Source: JANQQC01 sp965262255
Lineage (GTDB): Bacteria > Pseudomonadota > Alphaproteobacteria > Caulobacterales > Hyphomonadaceae
DNA: 64,000 nt
Direction of reading: 5' to 3'
Assembly: GCA_965262255.1 (NCBI GenBank)
Contig: OZ253505.1
Span: forward strand, 186,001 to 250,000
Position 1 is the first letter of the stretch. Every line of letters starts with the position of its first letter. Below are positions 18,877 through 29,300 of the stretch, piece by piece. A program made the position numbers and the translations under genes. Below the pieces are notes generated by a model. The model made no database searches, was not told the origin of the DNA, and saw nothing but the letters and a program-made list of their open reading frames with translations.

Positions 18877-19640
18877 ACAAGTTCGACTTTTTGAGCGTTT
18901 AATGGCGAAGAAAGTTCGCGACTATGTGTATACCAGCAAATTGTTTGTCACTGAATTTCAACCCTAGCATTCAGTTCTATACGTAAATATAATCGTACAG
19001 TATCAGGCTTAAATTTAATTGTGTTACGGCGAATTTTGATAACTCTATTCAAATGATCAGAATACAGTCTGGCGTCGTATCTAAATGTGAACACTGCCGG
19101 TCGTTCGTGTACAACTAGCCTTTGCTTTCTTGTCTCTTCCACTTTAATGAACGCAATCGTTTGTCGCTAAAATGTCGGTGTAAGTCATCGAACTTAACAC
19201 AAGGATTTCAACAATAGATTGGTCTCTTCTATAGCTATCCAGAGCAGAATTTCCGAGTCCGATTTCGTAAAGTTGACTAATGCGAACTCTCAGAATCTGA
19301 TTACAATTAACTGGTGAGGCACCATTTGGCTAAAGGTAGTTGAACAAAAGTTAATTTTCTAGCGGTTATCCCCGGAGAAGGCTCAGACCTGAGCTTTTAT
19401 CAGCGAGCTGTTTCAACAATTTCTTAACCATTGAAATTCGGTCGCTAGCGTTCGTTTCTAAGCCGGTAAGTACGAGCTTCGAATCAGGCCTTATTTTAAG
19501 TGTGTTACGACGGGTTTCGATGACCCTCATCAGATGATTAGGATCTAGTCCGGTATCGTCTCTAAATGTAAACACTGCACGTCGATCGTTTGCATCTAGC
19601 TTTTCGATTCCAAGTCGCTTGCAAATCCACTTTAAGGAAC
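18785..19640. repeat. old tandem duplication over the 3' ends of the small gene and mfd
   Basis: The segment from about 18785 to 19160 is repeated, diverged, at about 19240-19640. In the first copy the small gene is whole and the mfd 3' end is a fossil. That fossil (minus strand, 18948-19142) still reads AVFTFRYDARLYSDHLNRVI, beside AVFTFRDDTGLDPNHLMRVI in the real protein. In the second copy the mfd end is functional and the small gene is broken. The AGTCCGATTTCGTAAA block starts both units. Many substitutions and a truncation make it clearly old. Confidence 0.75.
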
Positions 19641-22600
19641 TGACCTCTAACAGCTGCTTAGTCTCTCTCGGTAACTTACCAAATCTATCTATAAGTTCTG
19701 CTGCAAAAGATTCTAACTCTTCGTCAGTTTCTGCATTTGCGAGGCGGCGATACAAGGCTAATCGTTCTGTAAGATCGCCAACATAGTCTTCCGGTATATA
19801 AACAGATAAACCAAAACTAATTTGAGGCGACCAAACTTGGGGAATAGACTCCTCTATACCTTCTGATTTTAGCGATATAACAGCTTCCTCTAACATTGAT
19901 TGGTACAGTTCAACTCCAACTTCTCTTACTTGTCCCGATTGTTTTTCTCCTAAAAGGTTTCCTCCACCTCGAATGTCTAAATCATGACTCGCTAACTGGA
20001 ATCCTGCTCCAAGGCTGTCAAGAAGCTGAAGTACTCTCAAACGCTTCTCTGCAGAAGGTGACGGAATTTGGTTATGAGGTGTCGTAAAGTATGCATAAGC
20101 TCGCAACTTCCATCGCCCGACTCGACCGCGCAACTGGTATAACTGTGACAATCCAAACCTATCAGCCCGATACACAATCAAGGTATTAGCCCGCGGGATG
20201 TCTAAACCGCTCTCAACAATAGTAGTCGAAAGAAGAACGTCAAAATTGCCCTCATAGAATGCCTCCATAATATCTTCTAACTCGGTCGCTCCCATTTGAC
20301 CATGGGCAACAACAAACGAGACTTCGGGAACATTTTCTTTCAAAAATTCTCGTACTTTCTCTAGATCACTGATTCGTGGAGCTACAAAAAAGGCTTGACC
20401 ACCTCGATATTTTTCACGCAGCAAGGCCTCTCTGACTGTCACTGGATCAAACGAACTGACGTAGGTTCTCACCGCTAGTCGATCAACTGGCGGGGTCGCG
20501 ATGATTGATAGATCGCGAATGCCCGTGAGCGCCATTTGAAGTGTACGAGGAATCGGAGTTGCAGAGAGTGTTAATACATGGACATCGGATTTAAGTTCTT
20601 TTAGCCTTTCTTTGTGCCTGACACCGAAACGTTGCTCCTCGTCGACAATCAAAAGGCCAAGTTTCTTGAAATCTATAGACTTTCCTAGAAGCGCGTGTGT
20701 ACCCACGACTATATCAACTGAACCGTCCTTCATTTCTTTCTTAATTTGCGAAGCCTCATTTGTTGGAATCAAACGAGAAAGTTGTCGTACTTGAAGAGGC
20801 CATCCCGAAACGCGTTCTTTCAAAGTTTTGAAGTGTTGTCGCACTAGTAGCGTGGTTGGCGCAAGTAAAGCGACCTGCATGCCGCTCATTGCAATAAGAA
20901 ATGCCGCTCTAAAAGCTACTTCGGTCTTGCCAAATCCGACATCGCCACAAATCAAACGATCCATCGATTTACCTGACGATAAGTCGCCAAGTACATCTTC
21001 AATTGCATTTAACTGATCATCCGTTTCTTCGAATGAGAATCCAGCCGCAAATTCCTGATAAAGTCCGTCGCCTGAGTTTACCCGGTACCCGGGTTTAAGT
21101 TCTCTCGCCGCGGCAACGGCAAGAAGTTCCTCGGCCATCGCAAGAATATTTTCTTTTGCCCGTGCTTTGCGTCCTTGCCAACTTGCACCTCCTAGCTTGT
21201 CTAATGGACGATCCGCGTGTTCCGAACCGTATCGGCTGATCAAGTCGATATTCTGAACAGGCAGAAAAATTCGGTCATCACCTGCATAGGTAAGTTCTAA
21301 ACAATCGTGTGCGCCGCCCGCGACTTGCACAATTTTTAAACCTTCGTAACGACCTATTCCGTGATCAACGTGGACAATGAGGTCGCCTTTTTCTAGTGCT
21401 ACCGCGTCAGTAATATAATTGGCGGCTTTACGTTTTCTACGCGGAGCAGAAAGACGATCGCCAAGTAAGTCCGTTTCAGAAATGATGGCTAAGTCGCTCT
21501 GAACGAAACCGGTTTCCAAAGTAAGTCGAGCAATCGATAATCCTGCTTTTCTGGCATCCTGCAAAGATTGCGTTTCGGGAATATCTTTAAGGCCATGCTC
21601 TCCGAGAACCGATTGAAGGCGATTTACTGACCCTTCAGTCCATGCGGCAATAAGTACCGGTCTCTTCCGAGACCGCAAGGCATTAATATGGTCACGTGCC
21701 GCATCAAACAGATTTAGATCAGGACGATTTCGTTCTGGAGAGAAATTTCGACCGAGTTCGGCGTTCAAAGTACATTTGTCATCCTGAATTTCTCCATCAT
21801 TGAATCGAAAGGAGTTTAAAGCGTTTAACCTTTCTAGAAGTTCGTCTTCGAGAACGTAGAGATTCTTTGGCGGTAAAACCCTTGGGTTGTAGGCATCGCT
21901 AGCGGCTTCAAGTCGAGCGTTATAGTGATCCTCAACAAGTTTAAGTCTTTCTCGGACACTTTCTAATGCAAGTGGCCCTAGCGCAAATACAGCGTCAGTA
22001 TCGAGATACTCAAAAATGGTCGCGAGGTTATCGTAGAAAAGCGGTAACCAGTTTTCTAAACCTTGACTTCTGATTTCGCTTCGAGCCGCTTCGTAAGCCT
22101 TATCGCCTGAGGGTGGTCCGAAGGCCTCTATATATTTTTCTCTAAACCTACGTAAAGTGTTCTCGTTGAATAGAATCTCACTGACAGGAACGAGAATTGT
22201 GGAGTTAAGTTTGCCGGTCGTTCTTTGCGACTCTGGGTCAAACATCCTTATTGTTTCTAAGGTATCTCCAAAAAAGTCGAGACGGATCGGTTCATCTTGT
22301 GTCGGTGGAAACAAGTCCAGTATCCCTCCCCGAACAGCAAATTCTCCCTTGTCCCGAACTGTTGAAACCCGCGAATACCCGTTGAATACGAGAAATTCGG
22401 TCACATCGTCGCGGCTAATTGAGTCCCCTGCCTCAATAATTGAACTCGCTTTACTGAATACGTCCAAAGGCGGAAGTCTTTGTACAATCGCACTTGCAGT
22501 TATGATCAGAACCGTAGGAGAGTTCGTTAATTTGGCTTTAGCAAGGGACGCAAGAGATCGGCAACGCCGCGCCGCTAATGACGGAGAAGGACTAATTCGA

Positions 22601-22821
22601 TCATAGGGCAGAGAATCCCACGCTGGAAGTAAGATTGTCTCGATCTTAGGATCACAAAAGCTCAGAAATTCCTTAGCGACGTTTGCTATTCGTTCGTCAC
22701 GCGCAACGTAGACACACGTACGTTCGATTCGGCGAGCAAGCCTAAAGAACGCAAGCAAGTCTGCTCCGAAAGGTGACTCCCCTACTTCTTGGAGGTTTCT
22801 TAACTCTTCTAATCGTAACAC
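19366..22821 (-). CDS. mfd: transcription-repair coupling factor Mfd
   Basis: A 1151-residue protein, almost the length of E. coli Mfd (1148). It frees stalled RNA polymerase from DNA lesions and recruits UvrA. The N-terminal UvrB-like domains cover about residues 1-430 and the polymerase-interaction domain follows (KGDLIVHVDHGIGRYEGL). The RecG-like translocase has Walker A GDVGFGKTE near residue 626 and Walker B DEEQRFG near 726. The C-terminal TRCF domain ends the protein. It follows sdhE closely on the same strand, a pairing common in alphaproteobacteria. Its 3' end was once duplicated downstream. Confidence 0.97.
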   Translation of the reverse strand: MLRLEELRNLQEVGESPFGADLLAFFRLARRIERTCVYVARDERIANVAKEFLSFCDPKIETILLPAWDSLPYDRISPSPSLAARRCRSLASLAKAKLTNSPTVLIITASAIVQRLPPLDVFSKASSIIEAGDSISRDDVTEFLVFNGYSRVSTVRDKGEFAVRGGILDLFPPTQDEPIRLDFFGDTLETIRMFDPESQRTTGKLNSTILVPVSEILFNENTLRRFREKYIEAFGPPSGDKAYEAARSEIRSQGLENWLPLFYDNLATIFEYLDTDAVFALGPLALESVRERLKLVEDHYNARLEAASDAYNPRVLPPKNLYVLEDELLERLNALNSFRFNDGEIQDDKCTLNAELGRNFSPERNRPDLNLFDAARDHINALRSRKRPVLIAAWTEGSVNRLQSVLGEHGLKDIPETQSLQDARKAGLSIARLTLETGFVQSDLAIISETDLLGDRLSAPRRKRKAANYITDAVALEKGDLIVHVDHGIGRYEGLKIVQVAGGAHDCLELTYAGDDRIFLPVQNIDLISRYGSEHADRPLDKLGGASWQGRKARAKENILAMAEELLAVAAARELKPGYRVNSGDGLYQEFAAGFSFEETDDQLNAIEDVLGDLSSGKSMDRLICGDVGFGKTEVAFRAAFLIAMSGMQVALLAPTTLLVRQHFKTLKERVSGWPLQVRQLSRLIPTNEASQIKKEMKDGSVDIVVGTHALLGKSIDFKKLGLLIVDEEQRFGVRHKERLKELKSDVHVLTLSATPIPRTLQMALTGIRDLSIIATPPVDRLAVRTYVSSFDPVTVREALLREKYRGGQAFFVAPRISDLEKVREFLKENVPEVSFVVAHGQMGATELEDIMEAFYEGNFDVLLSTTIVESGLDIPRANTLIVYRADRFGLSQLYQLRGRVGRWKLRAYAYFTTPHNQIPSPSAEKRLRVLQLLDSLGAGFQLASHDLDIRGGGNLLGEKQSGQVREVGVELYQSMLEEAVISLKSEGIEESIPQVWSPQISFGLSVYIPEDYVGDLTERLALYRRLANAETDEELESFAAELIDRFGKLPRETKQLLEVSSLKWICKRLGIEKLDANDRRAVFTFRDDTGLDPNHLMRVIETRRNTLKIRPDSKLVLTGLETNASDRISMVKKLLKQLADKSSGLSLLRG

Positions 22822-22881
22822 GTTGAAAGTTTTCGGGCCTATATAGCTGGATTGTTGGGGGTCATTCAGTTGGAGAATTCA

Positions 22882-23136
22882 TCAGGGATCCTTTTTACAA
22901 AAGTCTTGTAGTTTTGTAAACAGGGAACTCTGGTACTCTATCGGAACTGACCTTCGACTGGTAATCCACTCATACAAGTCTTGATCGGGTAGATTCAAGA
23001 TTCTTTCAAAGTCTTGAAGTTCGCTGTTCGTCATTGAATCTAGATAGTTATCCGCGAAATTTCCCATCAGGATATCCATTTCACGGAACCCACGGTGCCA
23101 AGCTCTATATCTGAGTTTTCTCAAATTATCATTCAT
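22882..23136 (-). CDS. sdhE: SdhE/SDH5 FAD assembly factor
   Basis: An 84-residue protein matching the SdhE/SDH5 family that helps attach FAD to succinate dehydrogenase. The signature RGxxE is present as R15-G16-F-R-E19 in WHRGFREMD. LRKLRYRAWHRGFREMDILMG is typical, as is LPDQDLYEWI near residues 49-58. It lies 60 bases upstream of mfd and is probably co-transcribed. In related genomes recG is its divergent neighbour; here 11.8 kb separates them. Confidence 0.9.
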   Translation of the reverse strand: MNDNLRKLRYRAWHRGFREMDILMGNFADNYLDSMTNSELQDFERILNLPDQDLYEWITSRRSVPIEYQSSLFTKLQDFCKKDP

Positions 23137-23163
23137 GGGTGTTGCATCTGAACATAGGAACTT

Positions 23164-23421
23164 CTAATGTGTACAGTCCAGTCCTTCAAACTGCTGTCGA
23201 GGAACGTGATTGAATCTGCGTTGTTCATTGTTCCAGCAACTGTTAAAATAGTCGAAGACTGTGAAACCTTCAAGAGACTTCAGTCTCGTAGAAAAATAGA
23301 AGGTATCTAAAGTCAATGCACTGTCACAACTTCTATAACAAAAACTCGTGATAAATTCCACAAGTTTTGCAAAATTTAGGTTATCAATATGCGTTATAGA
23401 AGGTAGAGCACTCTTTGCCAT
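23164..23421 (-). mobile_element. C-terminal scrap of an IS481-like transposase
   Basis: An 85-residue frame whose end reads STRLKSLEGFTVFDYFNSCW, then an NNEQRRF stretch and QQFEGLDCTH. This fits the C-terminus of IS481-family integrase-core transposases (RRLKxLKGLTPYEYIxKxW, then EPxRF and PGLNT). The catalytic DDE part is missing. It begins immediately upstream of sdhE, so this debris marks the edge of the accessory block between sdhE and recG. A similar scrap lies next to the JAMM-type gene at 52.2 kb. Confidence 0.55.
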
Positions 23422-23489
23422 AATCTATTGGTTGGACAAACGTCTCCAACCAAAAACAGTAAAATTCGACTGACTCTCGGGTAAGAGAG

Positions 23490-24021
23490 ATGAAAATCGA
23501 TCGAGTTTCCTGCGTGAAGATACTTTGTTCTTCGACGAATCATCGTCGTCATGCTTTTTACTGTATGGCTTTATGCAAAGTCGTTCTCCGCGCATGGAAC
23601 CGAGGACATGGAACTGCCAGAGGACGAAGAAATGAGGTTACCAAAACAAACCGTAACTGCTACGCGAGGCAGGGGTAATTCCAGTCTTGCGAACACAATC
23701 GTAAATATTGTAAGTAGCGGAGACCTTTCAGATATTTACTCATTGGGTCTCATTGGAGATGAATACTCATTTGCCATTGCCTGTCAACGGAATCCCGATA
23801 ACTTCGCCTGCGATCGGCTCAAGTGTGAAATTAACCCGAATCTTAAAGAGTGTGAAAATCGCCTTGATACGATAATTGTAACTGCAGAACGACCTGATCC
23901 AAATGAAGTGTACTGCCTCAGGATATATTGCAGAGAGTTGAGAGTTAATGTAGTCTTTATAACTTTACCGGTACCGGCTACGAAAATCCAAAGACAAATA
24001 CAATTTTATGGTAAATTTTAG
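23490..24021 (+). pseudogene. truncated JAMM-module first gene (N-terminal half only)
   Basis: The frame from 23551 encodes 156 residues matching the N-terminal half of the intact protein at 52219: GTEDMELPEDEEMRLPKQTV, then TATRGR, a four-cysteine segment with spacing C-x8-C-x4-C-x8-C, then IIVTAERPDP. The expected signal peptide start lies in another frame (from 23490), so it is frameshifted as well. The lysine-rich linker and JAMM domain are absent, and no ankyrin gene follows. It is a dead relic, about 77% identical by eye to the paralogue in the LPKQTVTA region. Confidence 0.75.
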
Positions 24022-24410
24022 AGAGACGCTGGGCTTTTGAGACAGGAAGCAAAGACTAGAAAACCAGATAACTCGACTTAACAAATGAATAGTTTGTTGA
24101 CGATAATAGACAACAAGAACGAGTTTAGAAACTCTCATTTTGTGTTGAACAGAAGATAAAGGGGGTTTTGTTAGAAGATTTGGCCTTTGCTCGCTGTATC
24201 GAGCCATTTCTAGGACAGGGAGTCGGGTCTAGGGCTATAGATTTCAGTCCCGTACTTAGGTTCTTTCGCAAATGTCACCTTGTACAGAAGCGAATTTGCG
24301 ACACAGTAGTTAACGATGTAGATAGATAAGGGAGAGTTTTTGGCGAAGCAAGATTGCGAGTTGCTGATGTGTAAGCGAGACTGTACAGAAAATGAGTCAA
24401 TCTTCAAAGA
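24022..24410. other. intergenic, nothing recognised
   Basis: About 390 bases between the truncated JAMM-type relic and the convergent protease-like lipoprotein gene. No trace of the missing JAMM or ankyrin sequence was recognised. Confidence 0.45.
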
Positions 24411-26327
24411 TTACGGAACAGGTGGACAGGTCTTATCCTTACGGTACTGTAATGCAGCCTTTAACATCGGTTCTTCTAGATCCCCGATGGATTTACTTAG
24501 ATCATCTTCTACATAGCATCCTGGGATACTGATACCTGCCTTGGATTTTGAATTCTCAGGTCTAAAGCCATCCTCATAATTAGTAAAATTCTTTTCATTG
24601 TAGTATCTTGCGTCAATCATCTCAACTGAAATTCCGCAATTGTGTCGGTATCTTTTTTGGTATGGATTGCCACAGGTTCTCTCACCTATCAAAACGATAT
24701 CGGCATCTATTCCTCTTAACGCGTTTATAAACAACTCGGCCCGGTTGCAAGTATGTTTTGAGGCAATAATGTATACTTTATTCAAATTTAATGTCTTAAA
24801 ATCAAATTTAGATTGTGGCACATTAAAAATTTTCTCATACCAAATAAAACTCCAATGTGTTGCGCAGTTCCAACCTGTGGTTTCTCTAGGATTCCTTGCC
24901 AAAGGACAATACAAGTTAAATCTCAGCGGACGAGTCCTTCCAATCGGATAAGAAGATATTGTTTGAGTCGACTTGGCATTTTCTCGTTGTTGTATATCTC
25001 GATACACTGACCGACGTACTCTTCGGTAAACTTTCTGATAGAATTCCGATATAGAATAACGATCGTCCGTAATTTTGTCTTTACCAAGGATCATAAATGC
25101 AAAAGCAGACTCATTTCTGGTATGCATCCAATTATACTCGGCTTCATCAAAATAGCGAAGATCAACAATAATATCGGTCACTTTTTGCTCTATGAACTTT
25201 TCAATTTCTGAGTGAAGTTGTTCCAGTTCTGTACCATGCTTTCCAAGATGCAAGTAAGCAACTTTGCCAGAGTCTGACTCTATAACACTTGCATGATGAA
25301 TTTTCGGTGGGAAATGACGAGAATTTTGAATAAATCGATTTGCTTTAGCACCTTTCAAATAAACTGTTTTTTCGTCATTTGTGTCTCTGTCTTGAAAAAC
25401 AAACTTGGTAGTATCAATAAGGTTATTCGGAAAAAGAATCTCGTATACTGACTTCACATTACTTGAAAATGGACTGTTTACGAAATCAAAATCGTTCACT
25501 TTTGTTAGTCGATCGCCTCTTTTTATCTTTGGGGATCCATGTGCGGACTCGTCGGCTGGCGAGTCAGGTTTAGTATATCTAACACGGAAATCGCGAGGTA
25601 TGTCCTCTGAAATATTCTCCCATTCAATTCCATAGGTGTACTCCGGGATTCGAGAATTCCATTCTGAAATGTACTCCCATTGAATCCGATGATCACCATC
25701 TGGATTAAGAGAACTAATCTTTTCTTCTAAGCTTTTCTTCATACTTACCGAGTATGCTCCATGTTTTAGCGTACCTGATTTGTCAGTAATCAAGGATCGC
25801 AATTTTTGAATATAACTATCACTTTTCGTCATTTCGGCGAAATGTTCTTCAAAAGTACTCTTTGATGAGACGTAATCTCGAGGATCTATGTCGATTACAT
25901 CTTCTGCGAACTCGTAATTTTGATTGATAATATCCCTCCAAGCAAAAAGTTCATCAAGCATTGTACCTTTTTTGTGATCTGATGAGGTCGGAAAGACACA
26001 TCGATTGGAGTAAGAGCCTTGGTACTTGAATTCATCCTTCTTCCATTCATAGTACTCTGTGGGCAAAGGTACTGCAAATGCTGGTGGTGCAGGTGGGGAA
26101 GGAGATCTGGGAGAAACAGGCGAAGGAGGTGGGCTAGAGGGAGGAGATGGCGGGGGGCTAGGTAGTGAGGGCGGAGGTGTCTGTACGCTAGTTGTAGATG
26201 TGGAGCTGAATTTCCCGAATTCTTCTTGATGCGTAGTTTCGCTCTGACAACCAACAACCAATAAAGCAATAGAAGCGCACAAACCGGGAAAGCCCGTTGT
26301 GATTGCATATCTACGCTTATACCACAT
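24411..26327 (-). CDS. S41-protease-like lipoprotein lacking the catalytic dyad
   Basis: A 638-residue lipoprotein: lipobox VVGC with lipidated Cys27, then a proline/serine-rich stalk (about residues 45-90). A PDZ-like region (GSPKIKRGDRLTKVNDFDF) and a C-terminal S41 (Tsp/CtpA-type) peptidase domain follow. The fold markers GKVAYLHLGKHG and VTDIIVDLRYF are present. At the active site TCNRAELFINALRG replaces the usual TxSASELxxxALRG, so the catalytic Ser is Asn528. TCGNPY replaces TxGKPx, so the catalytic Lys is Asn554. It is probably a non-catalytic, peptide-binding cell-surface or periplasmic protein. It follows the YD-repeat gene by 47 bases on the same strand. Confidence 0.8.
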   Translation of the reverse strand: MWYKRRYAITTGFPGLCASIALLVVGCQSETTHQEEFGKFSSTSTTSVQTPPPSLPSPPPSPPSSPPPSPVSPRSPSPPAPPAFAVPLPTEYYEWKKDEFKYQGSYSNRCVFPTSSDHKKGTMLDELFAWRDIINQNYEFAEDVIDIDPRDYVSSKSTFEEHFAEMTKSDSYIQKLRSLITDKSGTLKHGAYSVSMKKSLEEKISSLNPDGDHRIQWEYISEWNSRIPEYTYGIEWENISEDIPRDFRVRYTKPDSPADESAHGSPKIKRGDRLTKVNDFDFVNSPFSSNVKSVYEILFPNNLIDTTKFVFQDRDTNDEKTVYLKGAKANRFIQNSRHFPPKIHHASVIESDSGKVAYLHLGKHGTELEQLHSEIEKFIEQKVTDIIVDLRYFDEAEYNWMHTRNESAFAFMILGKDKITDDRYSISEFYQKVYRRVRRSVYRDIQQRENAKSTQTISSYPIGRTRPLRFNLYCPLARNPRETTGWNCATHWSFIWYEKIFNVPQSKFDFKTLNLNKVYIIASKHTCNRAELFINALRGIDADIVLIGERTCGNPYQKRYRHNCGISVEMIDARYYNEKNFTNYEDGFRPENSKSKAGISIPGCYVEDDLSKSIGDLEEPMLKAALQYRKDKTCPPVP

Positions 26328-26374
26328 ACTTAACTCCCGAATTCCTTCTCACCATAGGTTTAACCTGTTCATAC

Positions 26375-29300
26375 TTATCTTCTAAGGTATTCGAACGACG
26401 ATTCGGATCCTTTACTATTGGTACTTCCTAAACTATCCAATTCCACCTTACTATTTTCAACGTTAAATCTATAATGATAATTTACTGGATTGTTCCCAAC
26501 TAATGAATAATAGTTTGTTGATACCTGACTTATGCCGGAAGAGTAACGGAAAAATTTAGGGGCAAGATATCGCCCAATTTTCGAAGAATAGAAACGACTA
26601 GTAGGTAACAATAGAAACTGGGTCACTGAGTCTGGTAGAACGTTTCGATAAATGTACTTTGTACTCCCTTGACTATTGCTACTCAATAGATTCGCGTTTC
26701 CCGGATCTGGACTCGTAATATTGATTGGACCAAACGGAAATGGCCAGATGGGTGTTAGAACAGGATGACTTTCACAGCTTTTCTCAGACAATGGTGAACC
26801 ATCCAAAGGATTTGCGAACGGGTCTGCGGACGTAAAACTATCAAGCGATTTATCGGGTTTAAGAAAAATAAATATATTATTCTGACTATTCTGAATTGTC
26901 CAAGTAGCACAGTCTCCAAATCTGAGAGTAAGACTGTTACCAAACTGGATTAGATCGTAGTCTTCGGGATCTTCTCCATATAGTATGCTTGTCTCTGACA
27001 GATTAACCCCATTTACGGAACGATGTAACTGGTGTCCTGATAAAGACGTAAAAAAATATATAGTACGACTAGATTGAGACGATGAGGATGAACTATTGTT
27101 GTTTGGCTTTTCTATAAAAAAGGCTTTGACCCTGTTGAAATTACCGTCGTACAAATTGCTTTGTGCAAATTTTGTCTCATTCACAGAGTAAATTCGATTT
27201 GAATCATCATACACAAGTGCAAATTTTCCAAATTGAGTAATTCGTCCTCTCTTGTCATGACTGACTGAAATCGTGGATATCGAATCATCTGGACTATCAG
27301 CGCTTGCAACCTCTGTCTGCTCCAGCTTACCATTGCTTAGGCTAAACTTGTTCCTTTGAATTTCCTCAGGCTCAGTTCGAGACAGCAAATTCTCGAACAA
27401 GTCAAATGAGAAGGCAATTTTATTGCCATCGGCAGTCACCGAAATAACTTGATTCATACTATCATAACCAAACTCGCGGCTTCCTAATGTGACAGTCCCC
27501 GCTAGTCTCTTTACTGTTTTAACTCTATTATTTTTATCATATGTTGAAGAGAACGAGAAAACCGTATTACTACCTTCCCCTAACTTATATCCACTCTGAA
27601 GCATCTGAGAGTTTATTGTACTTGTAAGCTTTATCGTTTCTTTATTTTTTGATTTGTTTGTGTTGTGCAGTAAAGCGGTCTCTATGTCGCCATTCGCGTG
27701 GTACTTAACATTGGAAATATAAGTTAGTCCAGTGACCGTTAGTTTAGTGGGTTGGTTAAATGCATTCAAACTGTATAGAACGAGCCGATTTAACGGAGTG
27801 CGATAAGATGAACGTCCTCCTGTTGAGTTATAGGTGTAAGTAACTTTGAATGTTTTTGTAGTAGTATTGTTGTTCTCATCTGTTTCGATTATACTAAGCT
27901 TTTCAGTCAATAATTCTCCACGTTTTCCGTAGGAGTATTCCAACGTTACATTCCCTCGGACTATCTTTGTTACTCTGCCCTCTAAATCATAAGTTTTCCG
28001 TATATCGGGAGTATTTTCACTTGGAAAGTCTATAAAAATTTCTTGTCCAAACGCGTTGTAGGTGGTCAATACTCCACTTTCAGCGGATTCGTTAAGATAG
28101 GTGTTTCCGATCCCAATGCATTCGGACCCGTTCCAAACTTCGTTCGGCGGGCATTTATTCTGCGGTGTTGACGGGGTGGTTGAGGGTGTGGTCGAAGGTG
28201 TGGTCGAAGGTGTGGTCGAAGGTGTGGTTGAGGGAGTGGTTGAAGGTGTGGTTGAAGGTGTGGTTGAAGGTGTGGTTGAAGGTGTGGTTGAAGGTGTGGT
28301 TGAAGGTGTGGTTGAAGGTGTGGTTGAAGGTGTGGTTGAAGGTGTGGTTGAAGGTGTGGTTGAAGGTGTGGTTGAAGGTGTGGTTGAGGGAGTGGTTGAA
28401 GGCGTAACTGCTTTTGCTTTCTCGATTTTTGTTTTTTTGTAGACATCCTTACAGATGGTTTCTGTTCTCTCTACAAAATCTGGTTCCCACCAATCCCCAA
28501 TTTCTACCCATCTAGTAGTTGTTGTGCAAACCCTTTTAGGGTTAAGACTAGTAATCACGACTCTAGTCGGTGTTGGACATACGTAATTTTCATTAACTCC
28601 GTATTCCTCTCTACTGACTCGTCCGGAATCGTCGTATTCACTTGATTTCGTACCTTTATCGGGGTAGGACTCGAAACAAAGTTGATGACGTGCGTTATAC
28701 CTGAATTTACTCGTTCTAGTTTTACCTGCACCTACGTGTCGTTCCTCTATCTGATTCTGCCATTTATCGTAGCGTTTGTAAACTGTCCTACCATTAGGTT
28801 CAACAATTTTTATTTCCTCGCCGTCATCAGGCGAACCATACCCCGACCGAGTTACTGTTGTTGAATTGCCTTCAGCATCCGTGGTGCGTACACGATTGTT
28901 GCTAAGAAACTTGTAGCTTTTTTTGACGAAAGGTTCAACAGGCTCTCGCTCTTCTGTTTTTCGCCCTAGAACATCATACTTGGTACGGAATCCAGATGTC
29001 TCTGTTGAAGAATACGAAGGGAAAGACCTAAAAATCTCTCTTCCAAGTTCATCGTACTCGAAGCGAACGAATACTGAGACTTCATTGGTCACATCACGAG
29101 TTTCGATTAGAATTGGATTGCCATACCAATCAAACGTGGTCTTTTTGATTTGTTTCTGGTTGTGCTCGCCAGTAGTTTCCGTCTTAACTATCCCTTTGGC
29201 TTTTTGAATCATTCCCGCCCTTGCGTGATAAATGCCTTCGACGGGATCTGTATAGGTAATTGTGGTATCGGCGTATACCCCCACGCGATCAATTTCAGTT

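Noticed and set aside
28173..28400. Possible CRISPR array
   Set aside because: The units are 12 bases, directly adjacent and without unique spacers.
28066..28446. Long open frames in several frames through the 12-bp repeat (QPHL, GVVE and KVWL repeats)
   Set aside because: They are by-products of the minisatellite, which has no stops in these frames. Only the TPST frame continues into a large protein with domains.
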